Shown: positions 35,817 to 45,260, counted from the stretch's first letter. The stretch is DNA of 64,000 bases from Frankineae bacterium MT45 (GCA_900100325.1 LT629697.1:1364001-1428000), one strand, 5' to 3'. Numbers and translations are program-made. The notes: a model not told the origin generated them from the letters alone.

Positions 35817-36261
35817 CCTCGACTGGGGCCGCGGCGGCCCGTTGCGCCGCTCGCTCTGCCCGCAGCCGCCGCCAATCGGCGACGAACTCGTCGATGTCCA
35901 GGGTCATCACCAGCAACGGCGGTCCCTCCTGCGGGCGTCGATGTGCCTGCAGAATACGGAGATTCAGGTCTTCCAGGTGCGCGCGTACGGCCTGCTCCGC
36001 GTGCTGGCGCTGCATGAGCTCCGGCAGGTCCTCGACCTCCTTCGCCAGCGCCAGCGACGGTGGCAGCACCGCGGCGATCGGCAGATTCTCGCGCCTCAGC
36101 TTCGCCGCGATCCACGACATGTCGTCGCCGCCGAGGTCGATCGGCGGCAGTGGCTTCCCCGCGCCGGGGAGATCGTCGAACTCCCCGCGTCGCTGGGCGC
36201 CGACGATCTGACCCTCGACCCAGTCACCGAAGGAGACGTTCTTCGGCTTCCGCTCCGTCAT
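35722..36261 (-). CDS. DUF1992 / DnaJ-homologue C28-like protein
   Basis: 179 aa. The conserved N-terminal part carries FGDWVEGQIVGAQRRGEFDDLPGAGKPL, the DUF1992 motif. The C-terminal 50 residues are Ala/Arg-rich and low in conservation. Function unknown. Its last 95 bp overlap the end of the HTH_42 gene on the other strand, so the C-terminus is coded in sequence already under selection in the opposite direction. Confidence 0.8.
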   Translation of the reverse strand: MTERKPKNVSFGDWVEGQIVGAQRRGEFDDLPGAGKPLPPIDLGGDDMSWIAAKLRRENLPIAAVLPPSLALAKEVEDLPELMQRQHAEQAVRAHLEDLNLRILQAHRRPQEGPPLLVMTLDIDEFVADWRRLRAERAAQRAAAAPVEVRTTAAAPSTAARGRWRLGWPRRRGRGAATG

Positions 36262-36276
36262 CGGATGGCCAGGTTT

Positions 36277-37746
36277 CTATGCCTGAACCGGGGTGCTCTG
36301 CACTTCGCGCATCCAGGCAGAGATCTCATCCGGGTCGCGGGGCAGCGCCGCCGAGAGGTTGACAGGTGCACCGTCGGTGGCCACGATGTCGTCCTCGATG
36401 CGGACGCCGATGCCACGCAGCTCAGCCGGTGCGGTGCGGTCGTTCGGCTGGAAGTAGAGGCCGGGCTCGACGGTGAGGACGTGGCCGGCGGCCAGTGTGC
36501 CCTTGTGGTACGTCTCGGTACGCGCTTTGGCGCAGTCGTGGACGTCGATGCCGAGCATGTGCGAAGTGCCGTGCAGGGTGTAGCGACGATGCAGCCCAGC
36601 CCCCGGCGCCTCGATGTCCTCGTTGCAGGAGACATCGGCGGTGACGGGGAGAATGCCCCAGGAATGCAGGTGATCGGCCAGGATCCACATCGCGGCGCGG
36701 TGGGCGGCCGAGAAGTCGGCGCCGGCCTTCACCTCAGCGATCCCGGCGGCCTGCGCCTCGGCGACGGCCCGGTACACCTTCAGCTGCTCCGGCCGCCATT
36801 CACCGTTCACCGGCATGGTGCGGGTGACGTCAGCGGTGTACAGGGCGTCCGTCTCCACCCCCATATCGGCCAGCAGCAGTTGCCCCGACTCGATGCGGCC
36901 GTGGTTTCGCCACCAGTGCAGCGTCGTCGCATGTGCTCCGGCGCCGACGATGGACGTGTACCCCACCTCGTTCCCCTCCAAGCGGGCCCGCCGCCAGAAG
37001 GTCCCCTCCAGCCACCGTTCGCCCCGCTCGCCGCCGCGGGCCAGGAGCATCGGCAATTCCCTTACTACATCGGCGAATCCCCGGGTGGTGGCGTCACAGG
37101 CCTCCTGCAGCCGGGCCACTTCCCAGTCGTCCTTCACCAGCCGCAGCTCGTCGAGTACCTGCTCGAGTTTGGTGGCCGTGCCACGGGGTAGCAGGGCGTC
37201 GACGGTCGGGTCGACACCGGTGAGCAGCGCGACCTCCTTCTCCTTCCAGGGCGCCAGATCGCGGGAGAGGTCCTCCAGTCCGCGGGTTGCGAGGCCGAGA
37301 ACAGCCTGCGTTTCACTGGGACTCGGCACATTGCCGACCCAGAGCGCGCCGTCGCGGCTGGCGAAGTAGCCGAGCTCGCCGGCCGGTGCGCACTCGCGGA
37401 GATAGAGCGTGGCCTCGTGGCCGGTGGGCGTCGGGGCCAGCACCAGTACCGCGCCCTCGGCGGTCTCGGCGGTGAGCCACGTGAAGACGCTCGACGCGCG
37501 GAAGACGTAGTCGGTGTCGTTGGCGCGCACCTTCAACACTCCCGCCGGAACCACGACCAGTTCGTCGGCGAAGGCGGCCGAAGTGCGGGCCCGGCGGGCG
37601 GCGGTCCAGGCGGCGCTGTCGCTGCGGGCCGGGTGGGGCATGGGTGGGGCCGGGTCCCAGTCCTGCGCGATGAAGTCCTTGAGATGGGCCGAGACCGGGA
37701 TGTCGTAGGAGGTGGTCTTCGGCTCTTCGTTCCGCTCGTCGCTCAT
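36277..37746 (-). CDS. Xaa-Pro aminopeptidase (M24B)
   Basis: 489 aa. Removes an N-terminal residue preceding proline from peptides. AMP_N domain (about 1-200) followed by the pita-bread M24 fold (about 215-470) with the five metal ligands: ADMGVETDALYTADVTRTM (two Asp), GTSHMLGIDVHDCA (His), VEPGLYF (Glu) and GIGVRIEDDI (Glu). The N-terminus EPKTTSYDIPVS is typical of the cytoplasmic actinobacterial form. No signal peptide. It sits 15 bp after the DUF1992 start and may be co-transcribed with it. Confidence 0.93.
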   Translation of the reverse strand: MSDERNEEPKTTSYDIPVSAHLKDFIAQDWDPAPPMPHPARSDSAAWTAARRARTSAAFADELVVVPAGVLKVRANDTDYVFRASSVFTWLTAETAEGAVLVLAPTPTGHEATLYLRECAPAGELGYFASRDGALWVGNVPSPSETQAVLGLATRGLEDLSRDLAPWKEKEVALLTGVDPTVDALLPRGTATKLEQVLDELRLVKDDWEVARLQEACDATTRGFADVVRELPMLLARGGERGERWLEGTFWRRARLEGNEVGYTSIVGAGAHATTLHWWRNHGRIESGQLLLADMGVETDALYTADVTRTMPVNGEWRPEQLKVYRAVAEAQAAGIAEVKAGADFSAAHRAAMWILADHLHSWGILPVTADVSCNEDIEAPGAGLHRRYTLHGTSHMLGIDVHDCAKARTETYHKGTLAAGHVLTVEPGLYFQPNDRTAPAELRGIGVRIEDDIVATDGAPVNLSAALPRDPDEISAWMREVQSTPVQA

Positions 37747-37860
37747 ACAGCCCAGCTTAGAACGGATTCCGCTTCCGACGCCGGTTCACGTTCGGCTGAG
37801 CATGCTTCAAGCGGCGACGCGTAGGTTGCAGGAAGAAACCCACTCAGTCAGGAGCTCGCC

Positions 37861-38181
37861 ATGCCCGAAGTGAATGTCGTCGCCGTGATCAAGGCTCGGG
37901 AAGGGAAGGGCGACGAGCTCGCGACGGCGCTGACCGGGCTCGCCAACGCCACGCACGGCGAAGGCGGGTGCATCCACTACAGCCTGCACCGCGGGCTGCA
38001 GGACGCCGACACCTTCGTCACAGTGGAGAAATGGGGCTCGCAGCAGGACCTGGAGGGACACATGGCAGCGCCGCACATGCAGGCCGCGATCAGCCAGTTC
38101 CAATCGCTGCTCGCCGGCGCTCCGACGATCATCCCGCTCGGCGCGATCAGCCTGGACGACGCTGAGAAGGGAATCTTCTAG
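37861..38181 (+). CDS. Antibiotic biosynthesis monooxygenase (ABM) domain protein
   Basis: 106 aa ferredoxin-like dimeric alpha-beta barrel protein. NVVAVIKAREGKGDELATAL and the HYSLHRGLQDADTFVTVEKW strand follow the ABM pattern. These small proteins act as quinone or heme-related monooxygenases or binding proteins without a cofactor; the true substrate is unknown. It is divergent from the aminopeptidase gene. An AGGAG lies 6 bases before the ATG (TCAGGAGCTCGCC). Confidence 0.85.
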   Translation: MPEVNVVAVIKAREGKGDELATALTGLANATHGEGGCIHYSLHRGLQDADTFVTVEKWGSQQDLEGHMAAPHMQAAISQFQSLLAGAPTIIPLGAISLDDAEKGIF

Positions 38182-38210
38182 GCCCCACCCGGACGGCCCC
38201 AGCCGGGAAC

Positions 38211-39395
38211 TCAGCCGGGAACGACCTCGAAGCTGATCCCGGCCGCGACGAGCCGCTCGAGCAGCGACTGCCCCATCGCGGTCGCCGTGGTGATCTGGCC
38301 CGAGGTCTTCGGGAGGTCGTCGAAGGCCAGGCAGAGGGCCGACTCGGCCAGCATCTTCGAGGTCTCGTCGTAGCCGGGGTCGCCACCCTTGACGAGCGTC
38401 GTGACGGTCTTGCCGCCTCCCTCACCGGTAAAGCGGACCGTGAAGTGGCTGCGGTCGCGCCGCTCGAGCGACGGGCCCTCACCCGGCGTGGCCCGACTGA
38501 GGAGCAGCCGGCGCACCGGTGGGATCTGGGCCAGCCCGATGAGCGCGCCGAGACCCAGCCCGGCCCCAATCGCCACCGGCAGATGCTTCACCTTGACGTA
38601 GTGCGAGTACTCGAATTGAGGTCCGTACTGCGGGAGTGCCCGGGCCGATCGGGCAATCACCTGCGGGTCGATCGTCGGCAGCGGCACCGCCCAGCCACCC
38701 TCGACGCGGTGCACCCGGCCCGTCGTTGAGCGGGCCCGGCGGGTCGGGCCGGAGTGCTTGGCGAGCGACTGCTCCACGCTGCGCCGTTGCCGGGCGGCCC
38801 GGATCGTCTGACGGGCGTGGGAGAAGCCGGTGAGGGCCGAGTGGTACGTGCCGGCGGAGAAGGTCGCGTTGGTGCTCACCACGCCGCTGACCGTCAGGGC
38901 GACGTCCTCGGGCAGCTGTGCGACCGTGAAGAATGTGCCTAAATCATGGGGGATCGAGTCGAAGCCGCAGCAGTGCACGAGCCGCGCCCCACTGGCCACC
39001 GCGCGCTCGTGGTAACGCAGGAACATGAGGTCGACGAACTCGGGCTCGCCGGTGAGATCGACGTAGTCGGTGCCGGCCGCCGCGCAGGCCGCGACCAGCG
39101 GTTCCCCGTAGTTGATATACGGGCCGACCGTGCTGATGACGACGCGGGTACTGGCGGCCAGGGCGGCCAGTGATTCAGGATCGGTCGAGTCGGCCGACAC
39201 CAGCGTGAGATCGGCGAGTTCGGGCCGGATGGTGCTCAGCAGGGTCCGAACCGATTCGAGTTTGGCTGGGCTGCGACCGGCGAGCGCCCAGCGACAGCCG
39301 GCGGGCGCATGGCGAGCCAGGTACTGCGCGGTCAGCGAGCCGGTGAATCCGGTGGCGCCGTAAAGCACGATGTCGTAGCTGCGATCCTCGGTCAT
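38211..39395 (-). CDS. Saccharopine dehydrogenase-family / trans-acting enoyl reductase-like protein
   Basis: 394 aa. An N-terminal Rossmann domain (DIVLYGATGFTGSLTAQYL, YINYGEPLVAACAAAGTDYVDLTGE) with a C-terminal catalytic half, as in the M. tuberculosis trans-acting enoyl reductase Rv2953 and related proteins. It may reduce an acyl chain on a lipid or polyketide, or have another oxidoreductase role. ATG at 39395. Convergent with the ABM gene and divergent from the LacI gene. Confidence 0.8.
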   Translation of the reverse strand: MTEDRSYDIVLYGATGFTGSLTAQYLARHAPAGCRWALAGRSPAKLESVRTLLSTIRPELADLTLVSADSTDPESLAALAASTRVVISTVGPYINYGEPLVAACAAAGTDYVDLTGEPEFVDLMFLRYHERAVASGARLVHCCGFDSIPHDLGTFFTVAQLPEDVALTVSGVVSTNATFSAGTYHSALTGFSHARQTIRAARQRRSVEQSLAKHSGPTRRARSTTGRVHRVEGGWAVPLPTIDPQVIARSARALPQYGPQFEYSHYVKVKHLPVAIGAGLGLGALIGLAQIPPVRRLLLSRATPGEGPSLERRDRSHFTVRFTGEGGGKTVTTLVKGGDPGYDETSKMLAESALCLAFDDLPKTSGQITTATAMGQSLLERLVAAGISFEVVPG

Positions 39396-39535
39396 ATCGA
39401 CACCCTAGGTGTTGCCGGACTCGGCGAACAGGGCGCGTCTCACGCCCGATTGGTGCGGCAATCCGCGGCTGCCACCCTGAGGTCAGCCGCGCCGCTGCGC
39501 TTCGTCGGGAGCAGACCTGTGCCACACTCTCCCTC

Positions 39536-40561
39536 GTGGCGAGCGGCGGCGAACACACGGCACCCACCCTGGAGGTGGTGGCGAAGCGGGCGGGTGTCTC
39601 GCGAGCCACGGCCAGTCGGGTGCTGCGGGGCGCCACCAACGTCAGTGAGGAGGCGCGGGAGGCGGTCAACCGAGCCGCCGCCGAGGTCTCCTATCGGCCG
39701 AACCTGGCGGCCCGGGCCCTGGTCACGAAGCGCAGCGACTCAATAGCCTTCCTCGTCACCGAGACCGGTGACCGTCTCTTCAATGACCCGTACTTTCTGG
39801 GGATGCTCCGTGGAGCCCAGACGACCGTGGCCGCCGCCGGCATGCAGCTGATCTTCGTCATCGCCTCCACCGCAGCCGAGGCCGAGAACTTCGAGCACTA
39901 CGCCCGGGGTGGGCACGTCGACGGAGTGCTGCTGGTCTCGCTGCACGGTGACGATCAGCTGCCGCAGCGACTCGAGGCTCTGGGCGTCCCGACTGTCCTC
40001 AACGGTCGCCCGATCTCAGACGATGAAGCCATCTACTACGTCGACTCCGACAATATCGGCGGCGGAAGGTTGGCCACCCGGCGCCTCATCGACCGGGGGG
40101 CGCGCCGCATCGCCACCATCACGGGGCCGCTGGACATGACGGCCGGCCTCGACCGGCTGGCCGGCTACCGCGAGGCGATGAGTGAGGCCGGGCTGCGCCC
40201 GTTGTCGAAGCACATCGTGGCCGGCGACTTCTCCGTCGAGGGCGGCGCGGCGGCGATGACGAGGCTGCTGAAGGCGGATCCGACGATCGACGGGGTCTTC
40301 GCAGCGTCGGACCTCACTGCCCTCGGCGCGCTGAGCGTCCTGTCGGCCCAGGGGTACCGCGTCCCCGACGACATCTCGGTGGTCGGTTTCGATGACATCC
40401 GCGAGGCCGAGCTCGTCAATCCCGGTCTCACCACGGTCCGCCAGCCGCTGGACGCAATGGGGCAGTCGATGGCCCGCAAGCTACTGGAGCGCATCACCGG
40501 CGACGCATCCGAGCGCATCACCGTGCTCCCGGTCTCGCTGATTCCTCGCCTCAGCGCCTGA
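39536..40561 (+). CDS. LacI-family transcriptional regulator
   Basis: 341 aa. Helix-turn-helix at the N-terminus (TLEVVAKRAGVSRATASRVLRG, then the hinge YRPNLAARALVTKRSD) and a periplasmic-binding-protein-like effector domain (about 65-335) with GVFAASDLTALGALSVL. GTG start at 39536. It lies 199 bp upstream of a GH1 glucosidase gene with a perfect LacI palindrome between, so it most likely regulates that gene in response to a sugar. Confidence 0.92.
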   Translation: MASGGEHTAPTLEVVAKRAGVSRATASRVLRGATNVSEEAREAVNRAAAEVSYRPNLAARALVTKRSDSIAFLVTETGDRLFNDPYFLGMLRGAQTTVAAAGMQLIFVIASTAAEAENFEHYARGGHVDGVLLVSLHGDDQLPQRLEALGVPTVLNGRPISDDEAIYYVDSDNIGGGRLATRRLIDRGARRIATITGPLDMTAGLDRLAGYREAMSEAGLRPLSKHIVAGDFSVEGGAAAMTRLLKADPTIDGVFAASDLTALGALSVLSAQGYRVPDDISVVGFDDIREAELVNPGLTTVRQPLDAMGQSMARKLLERITGDASERITVLPVSLIPRLSA

Positions 40562-40681
40562 TTCGCGCGTCGCCTCGCCGGCCCTGCGACGCGCCTGACA
40601 ACCCTTCCGCATTCGCGCGGATTTGCTGTGGATCTGTAGTCGGCGCCGGCCAATTTGCGATCAGGGGTTGACAGCGACCCC

Positions 40682-40696
40682 GGGTGTAAATCACCC
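40682..40696. promoter_or_regulatory. Small inverted repeat in the glucosidase promoter
   Basis: GGGTG-TAAAT-CACCC, a perfect 5-bp stem with a 5-nt AT loop. It lies 8 bp after a TTGACA at 40668-40673 that fits a -35 box and 12 bp before the LacI palindrome. No clear -10 box at 16-18 bp spacing was found, so the exact promoter is uncertain. Confidence 0.4.
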
Positions 40697-40707
40697 TTAC
40701 TGCAGTC

Positions 40708-40723
40708 GTGAGAGCGCTCTCAC
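40708..40723. promoter_or_regulatory. LacI-type operator upstream of the GH1 gene
   Basis: GTGAGAGCGCTCTCAC, a perfect 16-bp palindrome 38 bp before the glucosidase ATG. The central CG and the GAGAGCGCTCTC arms match the common actinobacterial LacI operator (TGGGAGCGCTCCCA-like), and the LacI gene ends 146 bp upstream. Confidence 0.8.
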
Positions 40724-40760
40724 AGAGTGACGGCTTCGCCCAGCAAGGAGCAGTGCAGCA

Positions 40761-42203
40761 ATGACAGCAACCCAGATCCGGCCGTTGAACCCGACCCCGC
40801 CATCGACCCCGCAGTCGAACCCGCAGCAGCTGCGAGCCACGTTTCCGCCGGGATTCGTCTGGGGCGCGGCGACGGCGGCGTACCAGATCGAGGGCGCGGT
40901 AGCCGAGGATGGACGCGGCCCGTCAATCTGGGACATCTTCAGTCACACGCCGGGACGGATCAGCGGCGACGAGACCGGTGACATCGCGGCCGATCACTAC
41001 CACCGTGTCCCCGAGGACGTCACCCTCATGGCGTCCCTCGGGCTGCAGGCCTATCGCTTCTCGGTGTCTTGGTCGCGGATCGTCCCGACCGGATCGGGGC
41101 GGGTCAATCGCCGCGGCCTGGACTTCTACTCCCGCCTGGTCGACGAGCTGCTGAGCCACCACATCGACCCGGTGGTCACGCTGTATCACTGGGATCTGCC
41201 GCAGCCCCTGGAGGAAATCGGAGGCTGGGGCAATCGGGATACGGCCTCGCGCTTCGCCGAGTACGCCCAGATCGTCGGGCAGGAATTGGGCGATCGGGTG
41301 CGCGTCTTCGGCACCCTCAACGAGCCGTGGTGTTCAGCCTTTCTCGGCTATGCCAGCGGCGAGCATGCCCCCGGACGTACCGAGTTGGTGACCTCGCTGA
41401 TGGCGGCGCATCACCTCAATCTGGCCCACGGTCTGGGAACGTCGGCGCTGCGCGCAGTCCTTCCGAGCGATGCGCAGATCTCGCTCGCCCTGAATCTGCA
41501 CCAGGTACGGGCCGCGACCTCTGACCCGGCCGATCTCGATGCGGCGCGGTCGGTGGACACGATCGCCAACCGGATCTTCCTGGAGCCGATCCTCAATGGC
41601 GCCTACCCGCAGGAGCTCTACGCGGACACCGCGGAGCTCACCGACTGGTCCTTCGTGCAGGCAACCGATCTGTACAACATCAACAAACGCCCTGATCTTC
41701 TCGGGGTGAACTACTACACCCCGGCCATCATCAGCGCTGAGGGCAGCGGCCCGGAGGCGTCCGAGTCGACACTCTGGCCGGGGAGCCACCGGGCGTACGT
41801 CGTTCCGCCGCAGGGACCGCAGACCGGCATGGGCTGGCTCATCGACCCGCCGGCCTTCACCGAACTGCTGCTGCGGGTACATCGTGAGTACCCCGGGGTG
41901 CCGCTGATGATCACCGAGAACGGGGCGGCCTTCGACGACGTCGTCGGCCCCGACGGCGAGGTTGAGGACCGGGAACGCACCGCGTACCTCGAGTCGCATC
42001 TCCTCGCAGTGAGCGACGCGATCGATGCCGGCGCCGACGTCCGGGCTTATTTCGTCTGGTCGTTGATGGACAACTTCGAATGGGCCTGGGGCTATGGCAA
42101 GCGCTTCGGCATCGTGCATGTCGACTACGACACCCAGGTCCGCACGCCGAAGTCGTCGGCGCGGTGGTACCGCGAGGTGAGCCGCCGCAACGGGGTCCTC
42201 TGA
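40761..42203 (+). CDS. GH1 beta-glucosidase
   Basis: 480 aa. Hydrolyses terminal beta-D-glucosides, most likely cellobiose or plant glucosides, in the cytoplasm (no signal peptide). It has the GH1 acid/base [10 protein letters not shown], nucleophile ITENGAAF, and [15 protein letters not shown] at the N-terminus. An AAGGAG lies 10 bases before the ATG. The LacI gene and the operator upstream indicate sugar induction. No ABC sugar transporter is adjacent in the window. Confidence 0.95.
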   Translation: MTATQIRPLNPTPPSTPQSNPQQLRATFPPGFVWGAATAAYQIEGAVAEDGRGPSIWDIFSHTPGRISGDETGDIAADHYHRVPEDVTLMASLGLQAYRFSVSWSRIVPTGSGRVNRRGLDFYSRLVDELLSHHIDPVVTLYHWDLPQPLEEIGGWGNRDTASRFAEYAQIVGQELGDRVRVFGTLNEPWCSAFLGYASGEHAPGRTELVTSLMAAHHLNLAHGLGTSALRAVLPSDAQISLALNLHQVRAATSDPADLDAARSVDTIANRIFLEPILNGAYPQELYADTAELTDWSFVQATDLYNINKRPDLLGVNYYTPAIISAEGSGPEASESTLWPGSHRAYVVPPQGPQTGMGWLIDPPAFTELLLRVHREYPGVPLMITENGAAFDDVVGPDGEVEDRERTAYLESHLLAVSDAIDAGADVRAYFVWSLMDNFEWAWGYGKRFGIVHVDYDTQVRTPKSSARWYREVSRRNGVL

Positions 42204-42241
42204 TGGTCGGCGCACTGCTGCCGTGGAGCATGATTGGTGGC

Positions 42242-44293
42242 ATGACGAACCGGCTCGCGCTCGCCACCAGCCCGTACCTGCAGCAGCACCGCGACAATCC
42301 GGTCGACTGGCAGGAGTGGGGCGAGACGGCCTTCCGCGAGGCACGGGATCGGGACGTCCCCGTCCTCCTCTCGGTCGGGTATGCGGCCTGCCACTGGTGT
42401 CACGTGATGGCCCATGATTCGTTCGAGGACGAGGACATCGCGACGTTGATGAACAAGAACTTCGTCAACGTGAAGGTGGATCGTGAAGAGCGTCCGGACA
42501 TCGACGCCGTCTACATGCAGGCGACGACCGCGCTCACCGGGCACGGTGGCTGGCCGATGACCTGCCTCCTAACGCCCGACGGATCCCCCTTCTTTGCCGG
42601 CACATTCTTCCCTCGAGCGCAGTTCCAGTCGCTGCTCATCTCGGCCACCCGAGCCTGGGACGAGCAGCGCGACGAGGTGCTCGCCGCCGGTCAGCGGATT
42701 GTGACCGCGCTGGCTGACCTCACGCCGACGGCGCCGCCGGCCGCGTCCGGCGCCGGCGTCCCGGGTATCGCGGAGCTCGATGCCGCCGCGACCCGGTTGG
42801 CCGCCGCGTACGACGAGAAGAACGGCGGCTTCGGCGCGGCACCCAAGTTCCCGCCGTCGATGGTGCTGGAGTCCCTGCTGCGTCGTTACGAACGCACCGG
42901 CGACACCGACGCGCTGCGCATGGTCGAGGGAACCTGTGAAGCGATGGCCCGCGGCGGGATGTATGACCAGCTGGCCGGCGGTTTCGCGCGCTACAGCGTC
43001 GATGCGTCGTGGGTGGTGCCCCACTTCGAGAAGATGCTCTACGACAATGCCCTGCTGCTGCGGGTATATCTGCACTGGTGGCGCCTCACCGGCTCGCCGC
43101 TGGCCGAACGGATCGCCCGCGAGACGGCGGACTTCCTGATTCGTGATCTGGGGACGGTCGATGGGGGTTTTGCCTCAGCGCTGGACGCCGACACCGATGG
43201 GGTGGAGGGCCTCACCTATGCCTGGACGCCGGCGCAGTTGGCGCAGGTTCTCGACCCGGCAGACGCCGAACGTGCCGCGGACCTGCTGAACGTGACGGCG
43301 ACCGGGACGTTCGAGGAGGGGGCGTCGACCCTGCAACTGCGGGCCGATGCCACGGACGCCCTGTGGTGGGAGTCGGTTCGGGGTCGCCTGCTGGCGGCCC
43401 GGGCGCAGCGTCCCCAGCCGACCCGCGACGACAAGGTGGTTACCGCCTGGAACGGCCTGGCCATCGCGGCGCTGGCCGAGGCCGGAATGCTCCTGGAATC
43501 TAGGTATCTTCTCGCGGCCCGGCAGGCCGGCGAGTTGATGCTGCGCACGCACCTGGTCGACGGGCGACTGCGCCGCACTTCTCGGGACGGGGTGGCTGGT
43601 GAGGCGGCCGGCGTGGCCGAGGACTACGGCGACCTGGCCGAAGGCCTGCTGATGCTGCATCAGGCAACGGCCGAACCGCGCTGGCTGGAGGCGGCGGGGA
43701 ACCTGCTCGGCGTCGCGCTGCGCCACTTCGCCGACGGGGACGGGGGATTCTTCGACACCGCCGATGACGCCGAGCAGTTGGTGCAGCGCCCGAAGGATCC
43801 GAGTGACAATGCCGCGCCGAGCGGGCAGAGCGCGCTAGCCAGTGCGCTGCTGACCTACTCGGCCCTCACCGGTTCACTGAGTCATCGCACGGCGGCCGAG
43901 CGAGCCCTGCAGGTCGTCTCCTGGCTGGGGACGAGTCAGCCCCGGTTCCTTGGTTGGGCCCTGGCCGCGGCCGAGGGCCTGGTCGCCGGGCCGGTTCAGC
44001 TGGCGATCGTGGGGGAGCGCGGCTCGGGAACGGCTCGCGCCGTCGCAGGCAGCGGCACAAGCACTGAGCTCACCGCGGCGGCCACCGGTCCGCTCACCGC
44101 ACTCGCCTGGCGGCAGCGACCGCCGGGTGCGGTGGTCGTCACGGGGGAGCCAGACGCCCCGCGGGTGCCGCTGCTCCAGTTCCGCCCGCTGGTGGCGGGG
44201 TCGGCGGCGGCCTACGTCTGCTACGGGATGGTCTGTGACGCCCCGACGACGAGTGTGAGCGCCCTCGCCACCGCGCTGGCCCGCCGACCGTAG
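42242..44293 (+). CDS. Thioredoxin-domain DUF255 protein (YyaL/SPATA20-like)
   Basis: 683 aa. N-terminal DUF255 thioredoxin-like domain with the CXXC motif CHWCHVMAHDSFED (residues about 44-57), followed by a six-hairpin (alpha/alpha)-toroid region of the glycosidase-like type. Homologues such as Rv1084 and SPATA20 lack a firm enzymatic role. ATG at 42242 (MTNRLALATSPYLQQH) is chosen; earlier in-frame ATGs at 42230 and 42203 add only non-conserved sequence. Followed by a hairpin terminator. Confidence 0.85.
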   Translation: MTNRLALATSPYLQQHRDNPVDWQEWGETAFREARDRDVPVLLSVGYAACHWCHVMAHDSFEDEDIATLMNKNFVNVKVDREERPDIDAVYMQATTALTGHGGWPMTCLLTPDGSPFFAGTFFPRAQFQSLLISATRAWDEQRDEVLAAGQRIVTALADLTPTAPPAASGAGVPGIAELDAAATRLAAAYDEKNGGFGAAPKFPPSMVLESLLRRYERTGDTDALRMVEGTCEAMARGGMYDQLAGGFARYSVDASWVVPHFEKMLYDNALLLRVYLHWWRLTGSPLAERIARETADFLIRDLGTVDGGFASALDADTDGVEGLTYAWTPAQLAQVLDPADAERAADLLNVTATGTFEEGASTLQLRADATDALWWESVRGRLLAARAQRPQPTRDDKVVTAWNGLAIAALAEAGMLLESRYLLAARQAGELMLRTHLVDGRLRRTSRDGVAGEAAGVAEDYGDLAEGLLMLHQATAEPRWLEAAGNLLGVALRHFADGDGGFFDTADDAEQLVQRPKDPSDNAAPSGQSALASALLTYSALTGSLSHRTAAERALQVVSWLGTSQPRFLGWALAAAEGLVAGPVQLAIVGERGSGTARAVAGSGTSTELTAAATGPLTALAWRQRPPGAVVVTGEPDAPRVPLLQFRPLVAGSAAAYVCYGMVCDAPTTSVSALATALARRP

Positions 44294-44304
44294 CCAGAAC
44301 GCAG

Positions 44305-44338
44305 TCTGGGGAGCCTGCGGACTCGCAGACTCCCCAGA
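44305..44338. terminator. Hairpin between convergent genes
   Basis: Stem TCTGGGGAG/CTCCCCAGA (9 bp), one C/A mismatch, then CTGCG/CGCAG (5 bp) with a 4-nt loop GACT. It lies between the DUF255 and glycine-rich genes, which converge, and probably stops transcription from both sides. Confidence 0.65.
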
Positions 44339-44353
44339 TCATGGTGTGGCTAC

Positions 44354-45109
44354 TTACAGGGTTGGACCCTCGGTGCGCAGCTTGTCGACCTCGGCCATCG
44401 CGTTGCGCAGCCCGGCCAGCCACTCCTCGGTGTGCTCACCGACGAGCTTGACGCTCCAGGCCAGGGCCTCGGAGCGGGATCGGGCCACGCCGGCGTCGAC
44501 GAGGGTGTCGAGCACCTGACGCTCGCTCTGGCGCAGCCGGGTCATCACCGGAACCGAGAGGTGGGTGAAGACGACGGCGGTCTCGCCGATCGACGCGCCC
44601 CAGGCGACCTTCCGCCCGTAGCGGGCCTCGGCCTCGTCGGCGATCTTGACCCGGGCGTCACGCGTCTCCTCGCGGAAGCGGGTGATCCGCCCGATCGCGG
44701 CCGACTCCGAACCAGCGGCGTCACCCTCCAGCGGCGGTAGTTCGCCGATGACGGTGATCTCCTCACGGTCGATCGCGACCTGCGGGGCACTGACGAACCA
44801 GCCCTCGGGCAGGCGCCCGGTCAGCCACTCGACGGCGTCATCAGCCGGTGGGAGATCGGCCTGCTGCCAGCCTCCCGGACGTCCGAATCCCCGTCCGCCG
44901 CGGCCACCAGGGCCGCCGGGTCCACCCCGGCCCCCGAATCCGCCGGGTCCACCGCGACGTCCGCCGCCGGGTCCACCGTGGCCTCGATGGCCGCCGTGTC
45001 GTCCGTGGACGCCCTCTTGGCCGCCGTTCTCCGGGCCGCCGCCGGTAGGTACTTCGCCGCCCGCGTCGCTGCGGAAGCGTCTTTCACCAGGTATGTGGTT
45101 GCTTCTCAT
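44354..45109 (-). CDS. Glycine-rich protein with C-terminal ribbon-helix-helix-like region
   Basis: 251 aa of unknown family. The N-terminal 80 residues are Gly/Arg/His/Pro-rich (GGRRGGPGGFGGRGGPGGPG-type tracts) with few other residues. The rest is folded, with ITVIGELPPLE and a helical end SRSEALAWSVKLVGEHTEEW that looks like a ribbon-helix-helix or DNA-associated fold (VDAGVARSRSEAL). ATG with AAGGAGG 5 bases upstream. Three 8-bp tandem repeats lie 22-45 bp before the start and may be an operator. Gly/Arg tracts can bind nucleic acids; this is inference. Confidence 0.55.
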   Translation of the reverse strand: MRSNHIPGERRFRSDAGGEVPTGGGPENGGQEGVHGRHGGHRGHGGPGGGRRGGPGGFGGRGGPGGPGGRGGRGFGRPGGWQQADLPPADDAVEWLTGRLPEGWFVSAPQVAIDREEITVIGELPPLEGDAAGSESAAIGRITRFREETRDARVKIADEAEARYGRKVAWGASIGETAVVFTHLSVPVMTRLRQSERQVLDTLVDAGVARSRSEALAWSVKLVGEHTEEWLAGLRNAMAEVDKLRTEGPTL

Positions 45110-45130
45110 GTTTGCCTCCTTGGCTTCGTT

Positions 45131-45154
45131 ACATGATTACATGATTACACGATT
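45131..45154. repeat. Three 8-bp tandem repeats upstream of the glycine-rich gene
   Basis: ACATGATT, ACATGATT, ACACGATT: three direct copies 22-45 bp upstream of the ATG, read on the minus strand as AATCGTGT-AATCATGT-AATCATGT. A direct-repeat array of 8 bp, close to one helical turn, at a promoter suggests cooperative binding by a small DNA-binding protein. Confidence 0.6.
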
Positions 45155-45226
45155 GCAAACGGCGGGCAACCGCGATTCATTCCCGACTTCTCAGGATCGG
45201 GTTGGCGGAGGGGTTGGCAGTAGAGA

Positions 45227-45260
45227 ATTCGGGCGCTCCGAGCCGTCGGAGCACCCGAAT
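45227..45260 (-). terminator. Hairpin after the hemolysin III gene
   Basis: Stem ATTCGGG/CCCGAAT plus GCTCCGA/TCGGAGC (14 bp, one C/A mismatch) with a 4-nt loop GCCG. It lies 109 bp past the stop of the hemolysin III-like gene, on its minus-strand transcript, and before the glycine-rich gene. No T run. Nothing else is seen in 45110-45368. Confidence 0.6.
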
